NCBI RefSeq assembly: GCF_003345355.1
Contig: NZ_QQNB01000001.1
Coordinates: forward strand, 1,364,001-1,428,000
Direction of reading: 5' to 3'
Source: Sphingomonas aracearum
Lineage (GTDB): Bacteria > Pseudomonadota > Alphaproteobacteria > Sphingomonadales > Sphingomonadaceae
Length of the DNA: 64,000 nt
Position numbers and translations under genes: made by a program. Of this stretch, positions 54,555 to 63,428 are shown piece by piece (position 1 is the first letter of the stretch; every line of letters begins with the position of its first letter). Under the pieces are notes generated by a model. It saw nothing but the letters and a program-made list of their open reading frames with translations. It was not told the DNA's origin and ran no database searches.

Positions 54555-55322
54555 ATGCCGCACCTGTCGTCCGCAGATCGTGTCGCCATCTGCCGGATGA
54601 TCCTGCTGGGCCAGGCGGACGAAGCCTTCGCCCGATACGCCGTTGGCGAGCTTGACCAGATCATCCTGACCCGGCGCGCCAACGATGCCCTGCGGCATGC
54701 GGCAACGCGGGACATGCCGCTGAAGCGCTACTTCAAGGCGCGGATCGCCCGGCCCGTTCAGAAGATCATGCTCACTGCCGCCGTTATCACCGGCGTGGCG
54801 GTGCTGGGCCTGTGCGAGGTCTGGCCCCACTACGATCCCGCCGATCCGCAGACCTATACTCTAGCGTCGGCCTCGGCCGGCCTGCTTGCGGTCTGTGCCG
54901 CGGCGACCGGCTGGGCGATCGCCGCCTGGTTGACCCATCGCAACGCTCGCGTCCAGCACACCATCAACTTCGTCGCCAACCGCTTCACCAACGAGACCTT
55001 CAGCAGGAACGCCGCCGCCTTTGCGGATCGCCTGACCGGCAGGCGGATCGATGCCGCACTGGTCGCGCAGTTAAGCACCTCCGCGGACGAGAAAGACGTG
55101 CTCGCCGTTCAGGCCTTGCGCTACTTCGTCAATTACTTCGAGTTCGTCTCGGTGGGCATCATCTGCGGCGATCTGGATGAAGGCATCATCCAGCGCTCCC
55201 TGCGCGGCAACCTGATCTTCTACACCGATCGCTGCCTTCCTTGGATTCGCGAATTGCAGGCGCAGAACCCGCGCACGCTGGAGCACCTGCTCATCATCCG
55301 CGATCATTTCCGGGATATCTAG
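54555..55322 (+). CDS. DUF4760 family membrane protein
   Basis: A 255-residue protein. The N-terminal 70 residues are soluble, two helices follow near 73-94 and 103-126, and the C-terminal half has the DUF4760 pattern (NFVANRFTNETFSRNAAAF, NYFEFVSVGIICGDLDEGII, SLRGNLIFYTDRCLPWI). Function unknown. It starts 11 bases after an intrinsic terminator, so it needs its own promoter within or upstream of that hairpin, or depends on readthrough. A GTTGGACC run is the only ribosome-site candidate. Confidence 0.75.
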   Translation: MPHLSSADRVAICRMILLGQADEAFARYAVGELDQIILTRRANDALRHAATRDMPLKRYFKARIARPVQKIMLTAAVITGVAVLGLCEVWPHYDPADPQTYTLASASAGLLAVCAAATGWAIAAWLTHRNARVQHTINFVANRFTNETFSRNAAAFADRLTGRRIDAALVAQLSTSADEKDVLAVQALRYFVNYFEFVSVGIICGDLDEGIIQRSLRGNLIFYTDRCLPWIRELQAQNPRTLEHLLIIRDHFRDI

Positions 55323-55331
55323 AAGACGAGC

Positions 55332-56588
55332 CTAGCGCGCCTTCGCGACCTCCACCGCGTAGAGGGCCGGGGCGCCTTCCATGTTGGTGCGGTAGATCAG
55401 CCAGCGGCCGTCCGGCGTCCAGTGCTGGTTGGGCTCCAGCGTATAGTCGTGGGTGGCGAGGCTGGCGAGATGCTCGGTTTCCAGCGTGCCCGGGGTGATG
55501 AGCCCCGCCTGCGGCGTGCGGTCCAGCCTGGGGCGGAACAGGCTGATCCACTTGGCGCCGTTGCCGCCGTCGCCGGAAAAGGCGCGGCCGTCGGGCGAGA
55601 GCGAGAAATGGTAGGAGGCCTGGTCCGGCCCTTGCAGCAATTGCGTGCGGGCGCCGGTCTTCACGTTGTAGCTCGCCAGCCAGGCAAAGGCGCGCACGGT
55701 GCGCAGGTCGTACCAGATGGTGTGGCCGTCGCTTGCCCAGAATTCGTGCCCCGCAATCTCCCCGGCCACGGTGCGGGTGTGTACCTTGGCAAGGCCGGTG
55801 CCGTCGCTGCGGATGGTCCAGATCCGGTCCACCTTGTCCCACGGCCCTTCGTGGCAGAACATCAGCAGGCGGGGATCGGTTGGCGAGAACTGGACATGGT
55901 TCAGCCAGTCGGTCGCGCGATGGAGGGTGCGGCGGCGGCCGTCCCGGATCGCCACGGTGTACATTTCCATCGGCACGCGCGCGGCGAGGCGCTTTTCCAT
56001 CCATTGCCCCTTGGCGGCGGCAAAGGAGAGCGGCTTGCCGTCCGGGCCGGTGCCCGAATAGGTCGGCGCGCCGGTCTTCGGATCGCGCCTGCCCTGCGCG
56101 GCGATGTCGGGCGGCGGCGCGGCAAGCTCGCGCTCGCCCGCCAGCAGCGTTTCGTCGGCGTTGATCGTCTCGATACGACCGCCCGGCACGTCGGCGACCT
56201 TGGCCGTCGCCCCGCTGTCGAGGTCGACGCGCCAGACCTGGAAGGGACCGCCCTCCTCCACGTCCGCCGCGCGGGTGGTGTAATAGGCGCTGCGGCTCCT
56301 CGGCCCGGCGAACAGCAGGCGATCAACCTTCGTGCGCAGCACCAGCCGCGTTTCCCAGGTCCGGAGGTCCACTACCTTGATGCCTTCGGGCACCAGGTAG
56401 ATCATCAGGTCGCCCTGCGAGGTGAACGGATTGTAGTTGAAATACAGCGCGTAATTGCCCGGCGTGTCGTCGATCCGGACGATCCTGTGGCCGGTCACCG
56501 GATCGATCCACGTCCCTGGTGACGGGGTGGGCGACGCTGCCCCTGCCGCCGCAGCCAGCACGGCCAGACTTCCGTTGATCCATGCCAT
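55332..56588 (-). CDS. oligogalacturonate lyase family protein (PL22-like)
   Basis: A 418-residue seven-bladed propeller. HVQFSPTDPRLLMFCHEGPW, DRIWTIRSDG and GHEFWASDGHTIWYD are characteristic of oligogalacturonate lyases, which split short pectin fragments into 5-keto-4-deoxyuronate; the conserved histidines bind the manganese ion. ATG 56588 begins a weak hydrophobic N-terminus (LAVLAAAAGAAS), so export is possible though family members are cytoplasmic. No kduI/kduD or pectate lyase gene is nearby. Divergent from the MFS gene. Confidence 0.85.
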   Translation of the reverse strand: MAWINGSLAVLAAAAGAASPTPSPGTWIDPVTGHRIVRIDDTPGNYALYFNYNPFTSQGDLMIYLVPEGIKVVDLRTWETRLVLRTKVDRLLFAGPRSRSAYYTTRAADVEEGGPFQVWRVDLDSGATAKVADVPGGRIETINADETLLAGERELAAPPPDIAAQGRRDPKTGAPTYSGTGPDGKPLSFAAAKGQWMEKRLAARVPMEMYTVAIRDGRRRTLHRATDWLNHVQFSPTDPRLLMFCHEGPWDKVDRIWTIRSDGTGLAKVHTRTVAGEIAGHEFWASDGHTIWYDLRTVRAFAWLASYNVKTGARTQLLQGPDQASYHFSLSPDGRAFSGDGGNGAKWISLFRPRLDRTPQAGLITPGTLETEHLASLATHDYTLEPNQHWTPDGRWLIYRTNMEGAPALYAVEVAKAR

Positions 56589-56701
56589 ATCGTGCAACCC
56601 TCTCCCAACTCCCTTTCTTGTAGAAACCGCGAGGGGCATCAGACAAGGGTGGCGAAGCGGCGCGGGCGTCTCTAGGCTGCCGGAAAATCGGGGGAGAGGA
56701 C

Positions 56702-57958
56702 ATGCAAGACGCCGTTGCCGTGCGCCCGGGCTATCGCCGCTTCGTGCTGGCGATGCTGCTGGTCGTGTACACGTTCAACTTTCTGGACCGGCAGATCCTC
56801 GGCATCCTCGCCGCGCCGATCAAGGCGGACCTGGGGCTTTCCGATGCGCAGTTCGGCGCGATCGGCGGGCTCGCCTTCGCGCTTCTCTATTCGGTGCTGG
56901 GGGTGCCGCTGGCGCTGCTCGCGGACCGGACGAGCCGGCGTGCGGTGATCGCCGGCAGCCTTGCCGTATGGAGCGCGTTCACCGCCCTGTGCGGGATCGC
57001 CACCGGCTATGGCCAGTTGTTCCTGTTCCGGCTGGGCGTGGGCGTCGGCGAAGCGGGCGGCGTGGCGCCGTCCTACGCCCTGATCGCCGATTACTACCCG
57101 CCGGAACAGCGCGCGCGGGCGCTGGCGATCTATTCGCTGGGCATTCCGGTGGGCCTTGCCGGCGGCACGCTGCTCGGCGCCTATATCGCGCAGCTGCTGG
57201 ACTGGCGCACCGCGTTCCTGGTCATGGGCGTGGCGGGGATCGTGCTGGCGCCGATCTTCCACCTGACCGTGCGCGATGCGCCGCGCAGTGCCGCCCCGGC
57301 GGACGCGGTGCCGGTGTCCGCGGTGTTCCCGATCCTGGCGGGCAAGCCGGCCTTCTGGCTGCTCGCCTTTGCCGCCTCGTTCAGCTCGCTGTGCGGCTAT
57401 GGCCTCGCCCTGTGGGTGCCCTCCGTGCTGATGCGGTCCTACGGCTTCGACCTCATCACCACCGGCAAGTTCATGGGCTCGCTGCTGCTGATCGGCGGGA
57501 CGGCCGGCGTGTTCGCGGGCGGCTGGTTCGCCGACAAGCTCGGCCGCGCCGATCGCGGCTGGTATCCCAAGCTGCCCGCGATCGCCTGGCTGGTCACGCT
57601 GCCGACCTTTGCGGCCGGGCTGCTGTCGCCCAGCCCCTGGGCGGCGTGGCCGCTGCTGCTGATCCCCAATGCGCTCAACATCCTGTGGCTGGGGCCGATC
57701 ACGACCGCGGTGCAGCACCTAGTGCCGCGCCACATGCGCGCGACCGCCTCGGCAAGCTTTCTCCTCATCAACAACCTGATCGGCATCGGCGCGGGGCCGC
57801 TCCTGATGGGGACGATCTCCGACGCGCTGAAATCGACCTACCGCGCGGAGGCCCTGCGCTATGCGACGGTCGGGTGCCTCGGCTTCTATGCACTGGCGGC
57901 GGTGCTCGCGCTGCTGGCGGTGGGGCCGGTGCGCAAAGGCTGGGTGGATGACGTTTGA
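56702..57958 (+). CDS. MFS transporter, spinster-like
   Basis: A 418-residue transporter with 12 helices. TFNFLDRQILGILAAPIKAD and GVGVGEAGGVAPSYALIADYYPPEQRARALA are the motifs of the spinster-like branch of the major facilitator superfamily, common in sphingomonads. The substrate is unknown; uptake of uronides is suggested only by the divergent lyase gene. GGGGAGAGGAC precedes the ATG. Confidence 0.9.
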   Translation: MQDAVAVRPGYRRFVLAMLLVVYTFNFLDRQILGILAAPIKADLGLSDAQFGAIGGLAFALLYSVLGVPLALLADRTSRRAVIAGSLAVWSAFTALCGIATGYGQLFLFRLGVGVGEAGGVAPSYALIADYYPPEQRARALAIYSLGIPVGLAGGTLLGAYIAQLLDWRTAFLVMGVAGIVLAPIFHLTVRDAPRSAAPADAVPVSAVFPILAGKPAFWLLAFAASFSSLCGYGLALWVPSVLMRSYGFDLITTGKFMGSLLLIGGTAGVFAGGWFADKLGRADRGWYPKLPAIAWLVTLPTFAAGLLSPSPWAAWPLLLIPNALNILWLGPITTAVQHLVPRHMRATASASFLLINNLIGIGAGPLLMGTISDALKSTYRAEALRYATVGCLGFYALAAVLALLAVGPVRKGWVDDV

Positions 57959-57970
57959 GGCCTAGCCACT

Positions 57971-58086
57971 CCGTTCGTCCCGAGTAGCCGTCGAGCTTGT
58001 CGAGATGGCGTATCGAGAGATCGCCCCGTGCGCAGGTCTCTCGATACGGGCTCTCGACAGGCTCGATCCCTACTCGGGACGAACGG
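57971..58086. repeat. inverted repeat with 50-bp arms
   Basis: The left arm (57971-58020) runs from CCGTTCGTCCCGAGTAGCCG to GTATCGAGAGA, and the right arm (58037-58086) from TCTCTCGATACGG to CTACTCGGGACGAACGG; the loop is 16 bases. GTCGAGCTTGTCGAGATGG and CTCGACAGGCTCGATCC in the arms are of a type seen repeatedly between genes in sphingomonads. It separates the convergent MFS and prfC genes. Confidence 0.88.
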
Positions 58087-58095
58087 ATGGGGGCC

Positions 58096-59625
58096 TTATC
58101 GCTCGCGCGTGGCCGCGAACTTCACCTTGGGATAGCGATCCGCGACATAGCCGACTTCCCACGCCGTCTTGGCGAGGAACACCGGGTTGCCGTCGCGATC
58201 CCTGGCCATGGCCGAGCGGTTCAGGTCGGTGAACGCCTTGAGGTCGGCGGCATCCTCCGCCGACACCCAGCGCGCGGTGTCGAACGGGGCGGGCTCCAGC
58301 CCGGCATCGACCTTGTACTCCGCCTCCAGCCGGCTGAGCAGCACCTCCAGCTGCAGCTGGCCGACCACGCCAATGATCCAGTTGGAGCCGATCTCCGGAT
58401 AGAAGACCTGCGTCACGCCCTCCTCGGCCATGTCGTCCAGCGCCTTGCGCAGCTGCTTGGTCTTGGTCGGGTCCTTCAGCGCGACGCGGCGCAGGATTTC
58501 CGGCGCGAAGTTCGGCAGCCCGGTGAAGCGCACGTCGGCACGCTCCGACAGGGTATCGCCGACGCGCAGCGTGCCATGGTTGGGGATGCCGATGATGTCG
58601 CCGGGGAACGCCTCGTCCGCCACTTCGCGGTTCTGCGCGAAGAACAGGATCGGCGAGTGCACCGCGATCGGCTTGCCATGGCCCGTGGGGGTGAGTTTCA
58701 TGCCGCGCTTGAACGTGCCCGAGCACAGCCGCATGAACGCGATCCGGTCGCGATGCTGCGGGTCCATGTTGGCCTGCACCTTGAACACGAAGCCGGTCAC
58801 TTCGGCATTGTCCGGCGCGATCGGTGCCGGCTCGGCCGGCTGCGGGCGCGGCGGGGGCGCGTGGCGGGCAAGCGCGTCGATCAGCTCGGCGGGGCCGAAA
58901 TCCTTGAGCGCGGAGCCGAAATAGACCGGCGTCAGATCGCCGTTGCGATAGGCGTCGACGTCGAACTCGGCATAGCCGGCCTGCGCCAGCTCGATTTCCT
59001 CGGCGATGTTCTCGGGCAGCGCGGGCGCGTCCTCCACCTTGCCCTGGAAGGTGCGGCTGTCGCCTTCGGGGCGGCTGAGGCGGCCCGTCGCGAGGTCCAG
59101 CACGCCCTGGAAATCGGAGCCGAGCCCCACCGGCCAGCTCATCGGCGACACGTCGAGCGCCAGCACGTCGGCGATCTCGTCCAGCAGCTCGAAGGGCGAG
59201 CGGCCCTCACGATCGACCTTGTTGACAAAGGTGATGATCGGCACCGAGCGCAGGCGGCACACCTCGAACAGTTTGCGCGTCTGCGCCTCGATGCCGCGGG
59301 CGGCGTCGATCACCATCACCGCGGAGTCGACCGCCGTCAGGGTGCGGTAGGTGTCCTCCGAGAAGTCCTCGTGGCCCGGCGTGTCGAGCAGGTTGAAGGT
59401 CACGCCCTCCCGTTCGAACGTCATCACCGACGAGGTGACGGAAATGCCGCGCTGCTGCTCGATCTTCATCCAGTCCGACCGCGCGCGCCGGTTCGCACCG
59501 CGCGCCTTCACCTCGCCGGCGAGATGGATCGCGCCGCCGAAATACAGCAGCTTCTCGGTCAGGGTCGTCTTGCCGGCGTCCGGGTGCGAGATGATCGCAA
59601 AGGTGCGGCGGGAGGAGGAAGGCAT
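58096..59625 (-). CDS. prfC: peptide chain release factor 3
   Basis: Translational GTPase that removes RF1/RF2 from the ribosome after termination. The 509-residue protein has the P-loop ISHPDAGKTT (12-20), the switch region RGISVTSSVM, DTPGHEDF and the NKVD base-recognition motif, with the C-terminal RF3 domain (FVFKVQANMDPQHRDRIAFM). The start MPSSSRRTFAII at ATG 59625 is a good fit; the longer open frame has no conserved residues. It faces smc with about 100 bases between the starts. Confidence 0.97.
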   Translation of the reverse strand: MPSSSRRTFAIISHPDAGKTTLTEKLLYFGGAIHLAGEVKARGANRRARSDWMKIEQQRGISVTSSVMTFEREGVTFNLLDTPGHEDFSEDTYRTLTAVDSAVMVIDAARGIEAQTRKLFEVCRLRSVPIITFVNKVDREGRSPFELLDEIADVLALDVSPMSWPVGLGSDFQGVLDLATGRLSRPEGDSRTFQGKVEDAPALPENIAEEIELAQAGYAEFDVDAYRNGDLTPVYFGSALKDFGPAELIDALARHAPPPRPQPAEPAPIAPDNAEVTGFVFKVQANMDPQHRDRIAFMRLCSGTFKRGMKLTPTGHGKPIAVHSPILFFAQNREVADEAFPGDIIGIPNHGTLRVGDTLSERADVRFTGLPNFAPEILRRVALKDPTKTKQLRKALDDMAEEGVTQVFYPEIGSNWIIGVVGQLQLEVLLSRLEAEYKVDAGLEPAPFDTARWVSAEDAADLKAFTDLNRSAMARDRDGNPVFLAKTAWEVGYVADRYPKVKFAATRER

Positions 59626-59725
59626 TGCAAGGAGTCCAATGAAGGCAGGCGCGCGCCATAGCATGTCCGGCGCGGACCGATAGGGTGACGTGAGGACGCG
59701 AACCCGATAGATTTGGGCTGCACCC

Positions 59726-62700
59726 ATGCAGATCAAGCGCCTTCGCCTGTCCGGCTTCAAGAGCTTCGTCGATCCGGCCGATCTCCGGATCGAGCCGGGG
59801 CTGACCGGCATTGTCGGCCCCAACGGCTGCGGCAAGTCGAACCTGCTGGAAGCGCTGCGCTGGACCATGGGCGAGACCTCCGCGCGGTCCCTGCGGGGCG
59901 CCGGCATGGAGGACGTGATCTTCGCCGGCACCGCCACCCGCCCGCAGCGCGACTTCGCCGAGGTTTCCATGCTGCTGGAAACCGACGATGCGGAGGAAAC
60001 CGAGGTGGTGCGCCGGATCGAGCGCGGCGCGGGTTCCGCCTACCGCATCGACGGGCGCGACGTGCGCGCGAAGAATGTCGGCCTGCTGTTCGCCGATGCC
60101 GCCACGGGCGCGCATTCGCCCGCGCTCGTCAGCCAGAACCGGATCGGCGCGGTGATCGCCGCCCGGCCTGCGGAGCGCCGAGCTATGCTGGAGGAAGCGG
60201 CGGGGATCGCCGGCCTCCATGTCCGCCGCCGCGATGCCGAGGCGAAGCTGCGCGCGACGGAGGCCAACCTCCAGCGGCTGGACGAGGTGATCGCCGAGCA
60301 GGACGCGCGTACCGCTTCGTTGCGGCGACAGGCGCGGGCGGCGGAGCGCTACCGCGCGCTGTCCGGGCAGATCCAGGTGGCCGAGGCGCGCATGATCTTT
60401 GCCCGCTGGCGCGATGCCGCCGCCGCCGCCGATGCCGCACGCGCCGAGGCGGCGGCGGCCGAGGAACGGGTCGCGGCGGCAACGGGCGCGCAGGCGCGGG
60501 CGGCAGCGGCGCAGGCGGCGGCGGCCGACCTCCTCTGCACCGCACGCGCGGCGGCGCTGGCAGCGCGCGATGCGGCGGGCGAGGCGAGCCACCGGGTGAC
60601 CGCCCTGCGCGCGCAACACGCCGCGGCCGAGCGGCGCCTCGCCGATCTCGCCGACGCGCACGAGCGGCTGGCCGGCGATCGCGCGCGCGAAGGCACGCTG
60701 GCGCAGGATGCGGCCGAAGCGCTCGCCCGGCTCGCCGCAGAGGGCAAGGCGCTGGAGATGCGCATCGCCGAGGCGCAGGCCGCCCTGCCCGCGCTCGACG
60801 GCCGGCGCGCGGAAGCGGAGCGCGAGGCGCGCGACGCGGAGGTCGCGTTGGCGCAGGCGCTCGCCGCGCAGGCAGCGGAGGCGGCGGAGGTGCGCGTGGC
60901 GGACGCCGCGCTCGCCGCCGCGCGCACCCAGGTGGACCGCGCGAACCGCGAACTGGCGCGGGTGACGGAGGAGATGCGGACGCTGGCCGATCCCGCGCCG
61001 CTCGCCGCAACCCGCGACCGGGCGGCGGAGGCGCGCGCCGCGGCGGTGGCGCGCGGCGAGCAGGGCCGGGCGGCGCTGACCGACGCGGAGGCGGCGGAAC
61101 GCGCGGCGGCGGCCGATCGCGACGCCGCGCAAGCGGCGCGCGCGACCCGCCGGGCGGAACTCGCCGCGCTCGACGGGGAAGCGGCGGCGCTGGCCAAGGC
61201 GACCCGGCCCGGCGGTCGCGACAGGCTGCTTGACCGCATCCAGGCGGAATCGGGGTACGAACGCGCGCTGGCGGCGGCGCTCGGCGACGATCTGGAGGTG
61301 GGCCTCGATCCCGCTGCGGAGCGCCATTGGCGCGGCGCGGAGCCGCTGCCCGGCGACCCGCCGCCGCCGATCGGGACGATGCCGCTTGCGCCCCGGATCA
61401 CCGCTCCGGCGGCGCTCGCGCGGCGCTTGGCGCAGGTGTTCGTCTGCGAGGAGGATACGGGCCAGCCGCTTGCGGCCGGGCAGCGGCTGGTGACGACGGC
61501 GGGCACGCTGCGGCGCTGGGATGGGCTGGTCGCGCAGGCCGGGGGCGGCGCGGCGGCGGCGGCGGAGCGGCTGGAGCGCGGCAATCGCCTGCGCGCGCTG
61601 GAGGCGCAGCGCCCCGCCCTTGCCCTCGCGGTTGCCGAGGCGGACACGGCCTTTGCCGCTGCCGAGCGCGCGATCGCCGATGCCCGCACTGCCGCGACGG
61701 AAGGGCGGCGCGTGATCGACGCGGCCGAGGCGGCGGCACGCGAGGCGCTGCGCAGCGAGGATCGCGCAACGGCGGCGCTGGAACGCCTCGAAGCGCAACG
61801 CGCCGACCTTGCCGTGCGTCGCGCGCGGCTGGCCGGGCAGGCGGAGGAAGCCGCTGCCGAGCAGGACCGCGCCGCCGTTGCCCGCGCGGCCCTGCCCGAC
61901 GGCAGTGCCATGCGCGCGCAGGTCGCGACCCTGAGCGCCGCGGCCGAGGCACGACGCGGCGCGGTGGCAACGATATTGGCCGAGCGCGGCGCGCTGGAAC
62001 AGAGCCTGCGCGCCGATCGCGAGCGGCTGGCGGCCGGCGCCGGCGAGGCCAGGGGCTGGCGCGCGCGGGCGGGCGAGGCGGCGCGGCGCATCGCGGAGAT
62101 GGACAAGCGCGCGGCGGCGCTGGCCGACGAACAGGCGACCTTGGCGGCCCGTCCGGCGGCGCTGGCCGCCGCGCTGGCCGAGGCGGAGGCGAGCGGGGCC
62201 GCCGCCCGCGCCCGCGCCGATGCCGCCGCCGCCGACGAGCGCGCAGCGGAGGCGGCCTTGCGCGCGACCGACGGGGCGACCCACGCCGCCAACGAGGCGC
62301 TCGCCGCCGCCCGCGAAGCCCGTGCCGGCGCCGTGGCGCGGGCGGAAAACGGGGAAGCGCGCCGGATCGAGATGGGCAAGATCTCCGGCGAACGCTTCGG
62401 CTGTCCCGCGCCCGTGCTGCCCGCCCGGCTGGAGTTCGCGGGCGACACCGTGCGCAGCCCGCAGGAGGAGTCCGCCGCGCACGACCGGCTCGTCGCCGAC
62501 CGCGAGCGGATCGGCCCGGTGAACCTGGTGGCCGAACAGGAGCTGGCGGAGCTGGAGGCGGGCGCATCGGGCAACGCCGCCGCCCGCGCCGAGCTGGGCG
62601 AGGCGGTCGCGCGGCTGCGCGGTTCGATCGGCACGCTGAACCGCGAAGGCCGCCAGCGCCTGCTGGCCGCGTTCGAGGCGGTGAACGGCCACTTCCGGCG

Positions 62701-63136
62701 GCTGTTCTCGACCCTGTTCAACGGCGGGCAGGCGCATCTGGAACTGGTCGACGCCGACGATCCGCTGGAGGCCGGGCTGGAGATCATGGCGCAGCCGCCC
62801 GGCAAGCGGCTGCAATCGCTGACCCTGCTGTCGGGCGGCGAACAGGCGCTCACCGCGGTGGCGCTGATCTTCGGCCTGTTCCTCACCAATCCCGCGCCGA
62901 TCTGCGTGCTGGACGAGGTCGATGCGCCGCTGGACGATGCGAACATCGAGCGGTTCTGCGACCTGCTGGACGCGATGACACGGGAAACCGCCACCCGCTA
63001 CCTGATCGTCACGCACAATGCCGTGACGATGAGCCGCATGCACCGCCTGTTCGGGGTCACCATGGTGGAACAGGGGGTCAGCCGGCTGGTGTCGGTGGAC
63101 CTGGGTGGCGCGGAAGGGCTGCTGGCGGCGGAATAG
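59726..63136 (+). CDS. smc: chromosome segregation ATPase SMC
   Basis: Condensin ATPase that organises the chromosome. The 1136-residue protein starts MQIKRLRLSGFKSFVDPADL, has Walker A GPNGCGKSN (31-39), two long coiled-coil arms that are unusually rich in Ala, Arg and Glu, a hinge near residues 490-620, and at the C-terminus the signature LLSGGEQALTAVALIF with Walker B PICVLDEVDAPLDDAN. Related gene neighbourhoods place smc next to DUF721/Dsb genes in some alphaproteobacteria; here they are 45 kb apart. scpA/scpB are not in the window. Confidence 0.97.
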   Translation: MQIKRLRLSGFKSFVDPADLRIEPGLTGIVGPNGCGKSNLLEALRWTMGETSARSLRGAGMEDVIFAGTATRPQRDFAEVSMLLETDDAEETEVVRRIERGAGSAYRIDGRDVRAKNVGLLFADAATGAHSPALVSQNRIGAVIAARPAERRAMLEEAAGIAGLHVRRRDAEAKLRATEANLQRLDEVIAEQDARTASLRRQARAAERYRALSGQIQVAEARMIFARWRDAAAAADAARAEAAAAEERVAAATGAQARAAAAQAAAADLLCTARAAALAARDAAGEASHRVTALRAQHAAAERRLADLADAHERLAGDRAREGTLAQDAAEALARLAAEGKALEMRIAEAQAALPALDGRRAEAEREARDAEVALAQALAAQAAEAAEVRVADAALAAARTQVDRANRELARVTEEMRTLADPAPLAATRDRAAEARAAAVARGEQGRAALTDAEAAERAAAADRDAAQAARATRRAELAALDGEAAALAKATRPGGRDRLLDRIQAESGYERALAAALGDDLEVGLDPAAERHWRGAEPLPGDPPPPIGTMPLAPRITAPAALARRLAQVFVCEEDTGQPLAAGQRLVTTAGTLRRWDGLVAQAGGGAAAAAERLERGNRLRALEAQRPALALAVAEADTAFAAAERAIADARTAATEGRRVIDAAEAAAREALRSEDRATAALERLEAQRADLAVRRARLAGQAEEAAAEQDRAAVARAALPDGSAMRAQVATLSAAAEARRGAVATILAERGALEQSLRADRERLAAGAGEARGWRARAGEAARRIAEMDKRAAALADEQATLAARPAALAAALAEAEASGAAARARADAAAADERAAEAALRATDGATHAANEALAAAREARAGAVARAENGEARRIEMGKISGERFGCPAPVLPARLEFAGDTVRSPQEESAAHDRLVADRERIGPVNLVAEQELAELEAGASGNAAARAELGEAVARLRGSIGTLNREGRQRLLAAFEAVNGHFRRLFSTLFNGGQAHLELVDADDPLEAGLEIMAQPPGKRLQSLTLLSGGEQALTAVALIFGLFLTNPAPICVLDEVDAPLDDANIERFCDLLDAMTRETATRYLIVTHNAVTMSRMHRLFGVTMVEQGVSRLVSVDLGGAEGLLAAE

Positions 63137-63428
63137 CGGCTCGCGGCCACGGCAAGGCCGCCCGCCAGGCGAGCGCATTGTGTCCGAACCGTCCTGGTAC
63201 AGCCTGGGATGGGCGAAACCGGCCGCGACGGCCCAAATTACCGGGCGGGTCCATAAACAGTCTTGACTGCTTGTAAACTGGCAGGCACCTTCGATCCTGC
63301 GCTTCGACGAAAGCGTGGAGCTGCCAAAGAGCAGTCGGGAGGATGTTTGTTTCGGCCACGCGCATTGCTTTGCGCCCCGGCACCCCGTGCTCTTTTGCGG
63401 TTCCCCAGACTGTGAGGGGAGAACACAG
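63137..63428. other. intergenic region upstream of the TonB receptor gene
   Basis: About 290 bases between smc and the receptor gene hold no supported gene. GCGGCC/GGCCGC (63142-63160) forms a weak hairpin after smc. A TTGACT at about 63263-63268 could be a -35 box of the receptor promoter, but no convincing -10 box is spaced correctly. I see no Fur-box-like palindrome here. Confidence 0.4.

Noticed and set aside
59207..63178. 1323-codon minus-strand ORF across smc
   Set aside because: Arises from high GC and lack of stops opposite the Ala/Arg-rich smc coiled coil; its product is Arg/Gly-rich with no recognisable domain.
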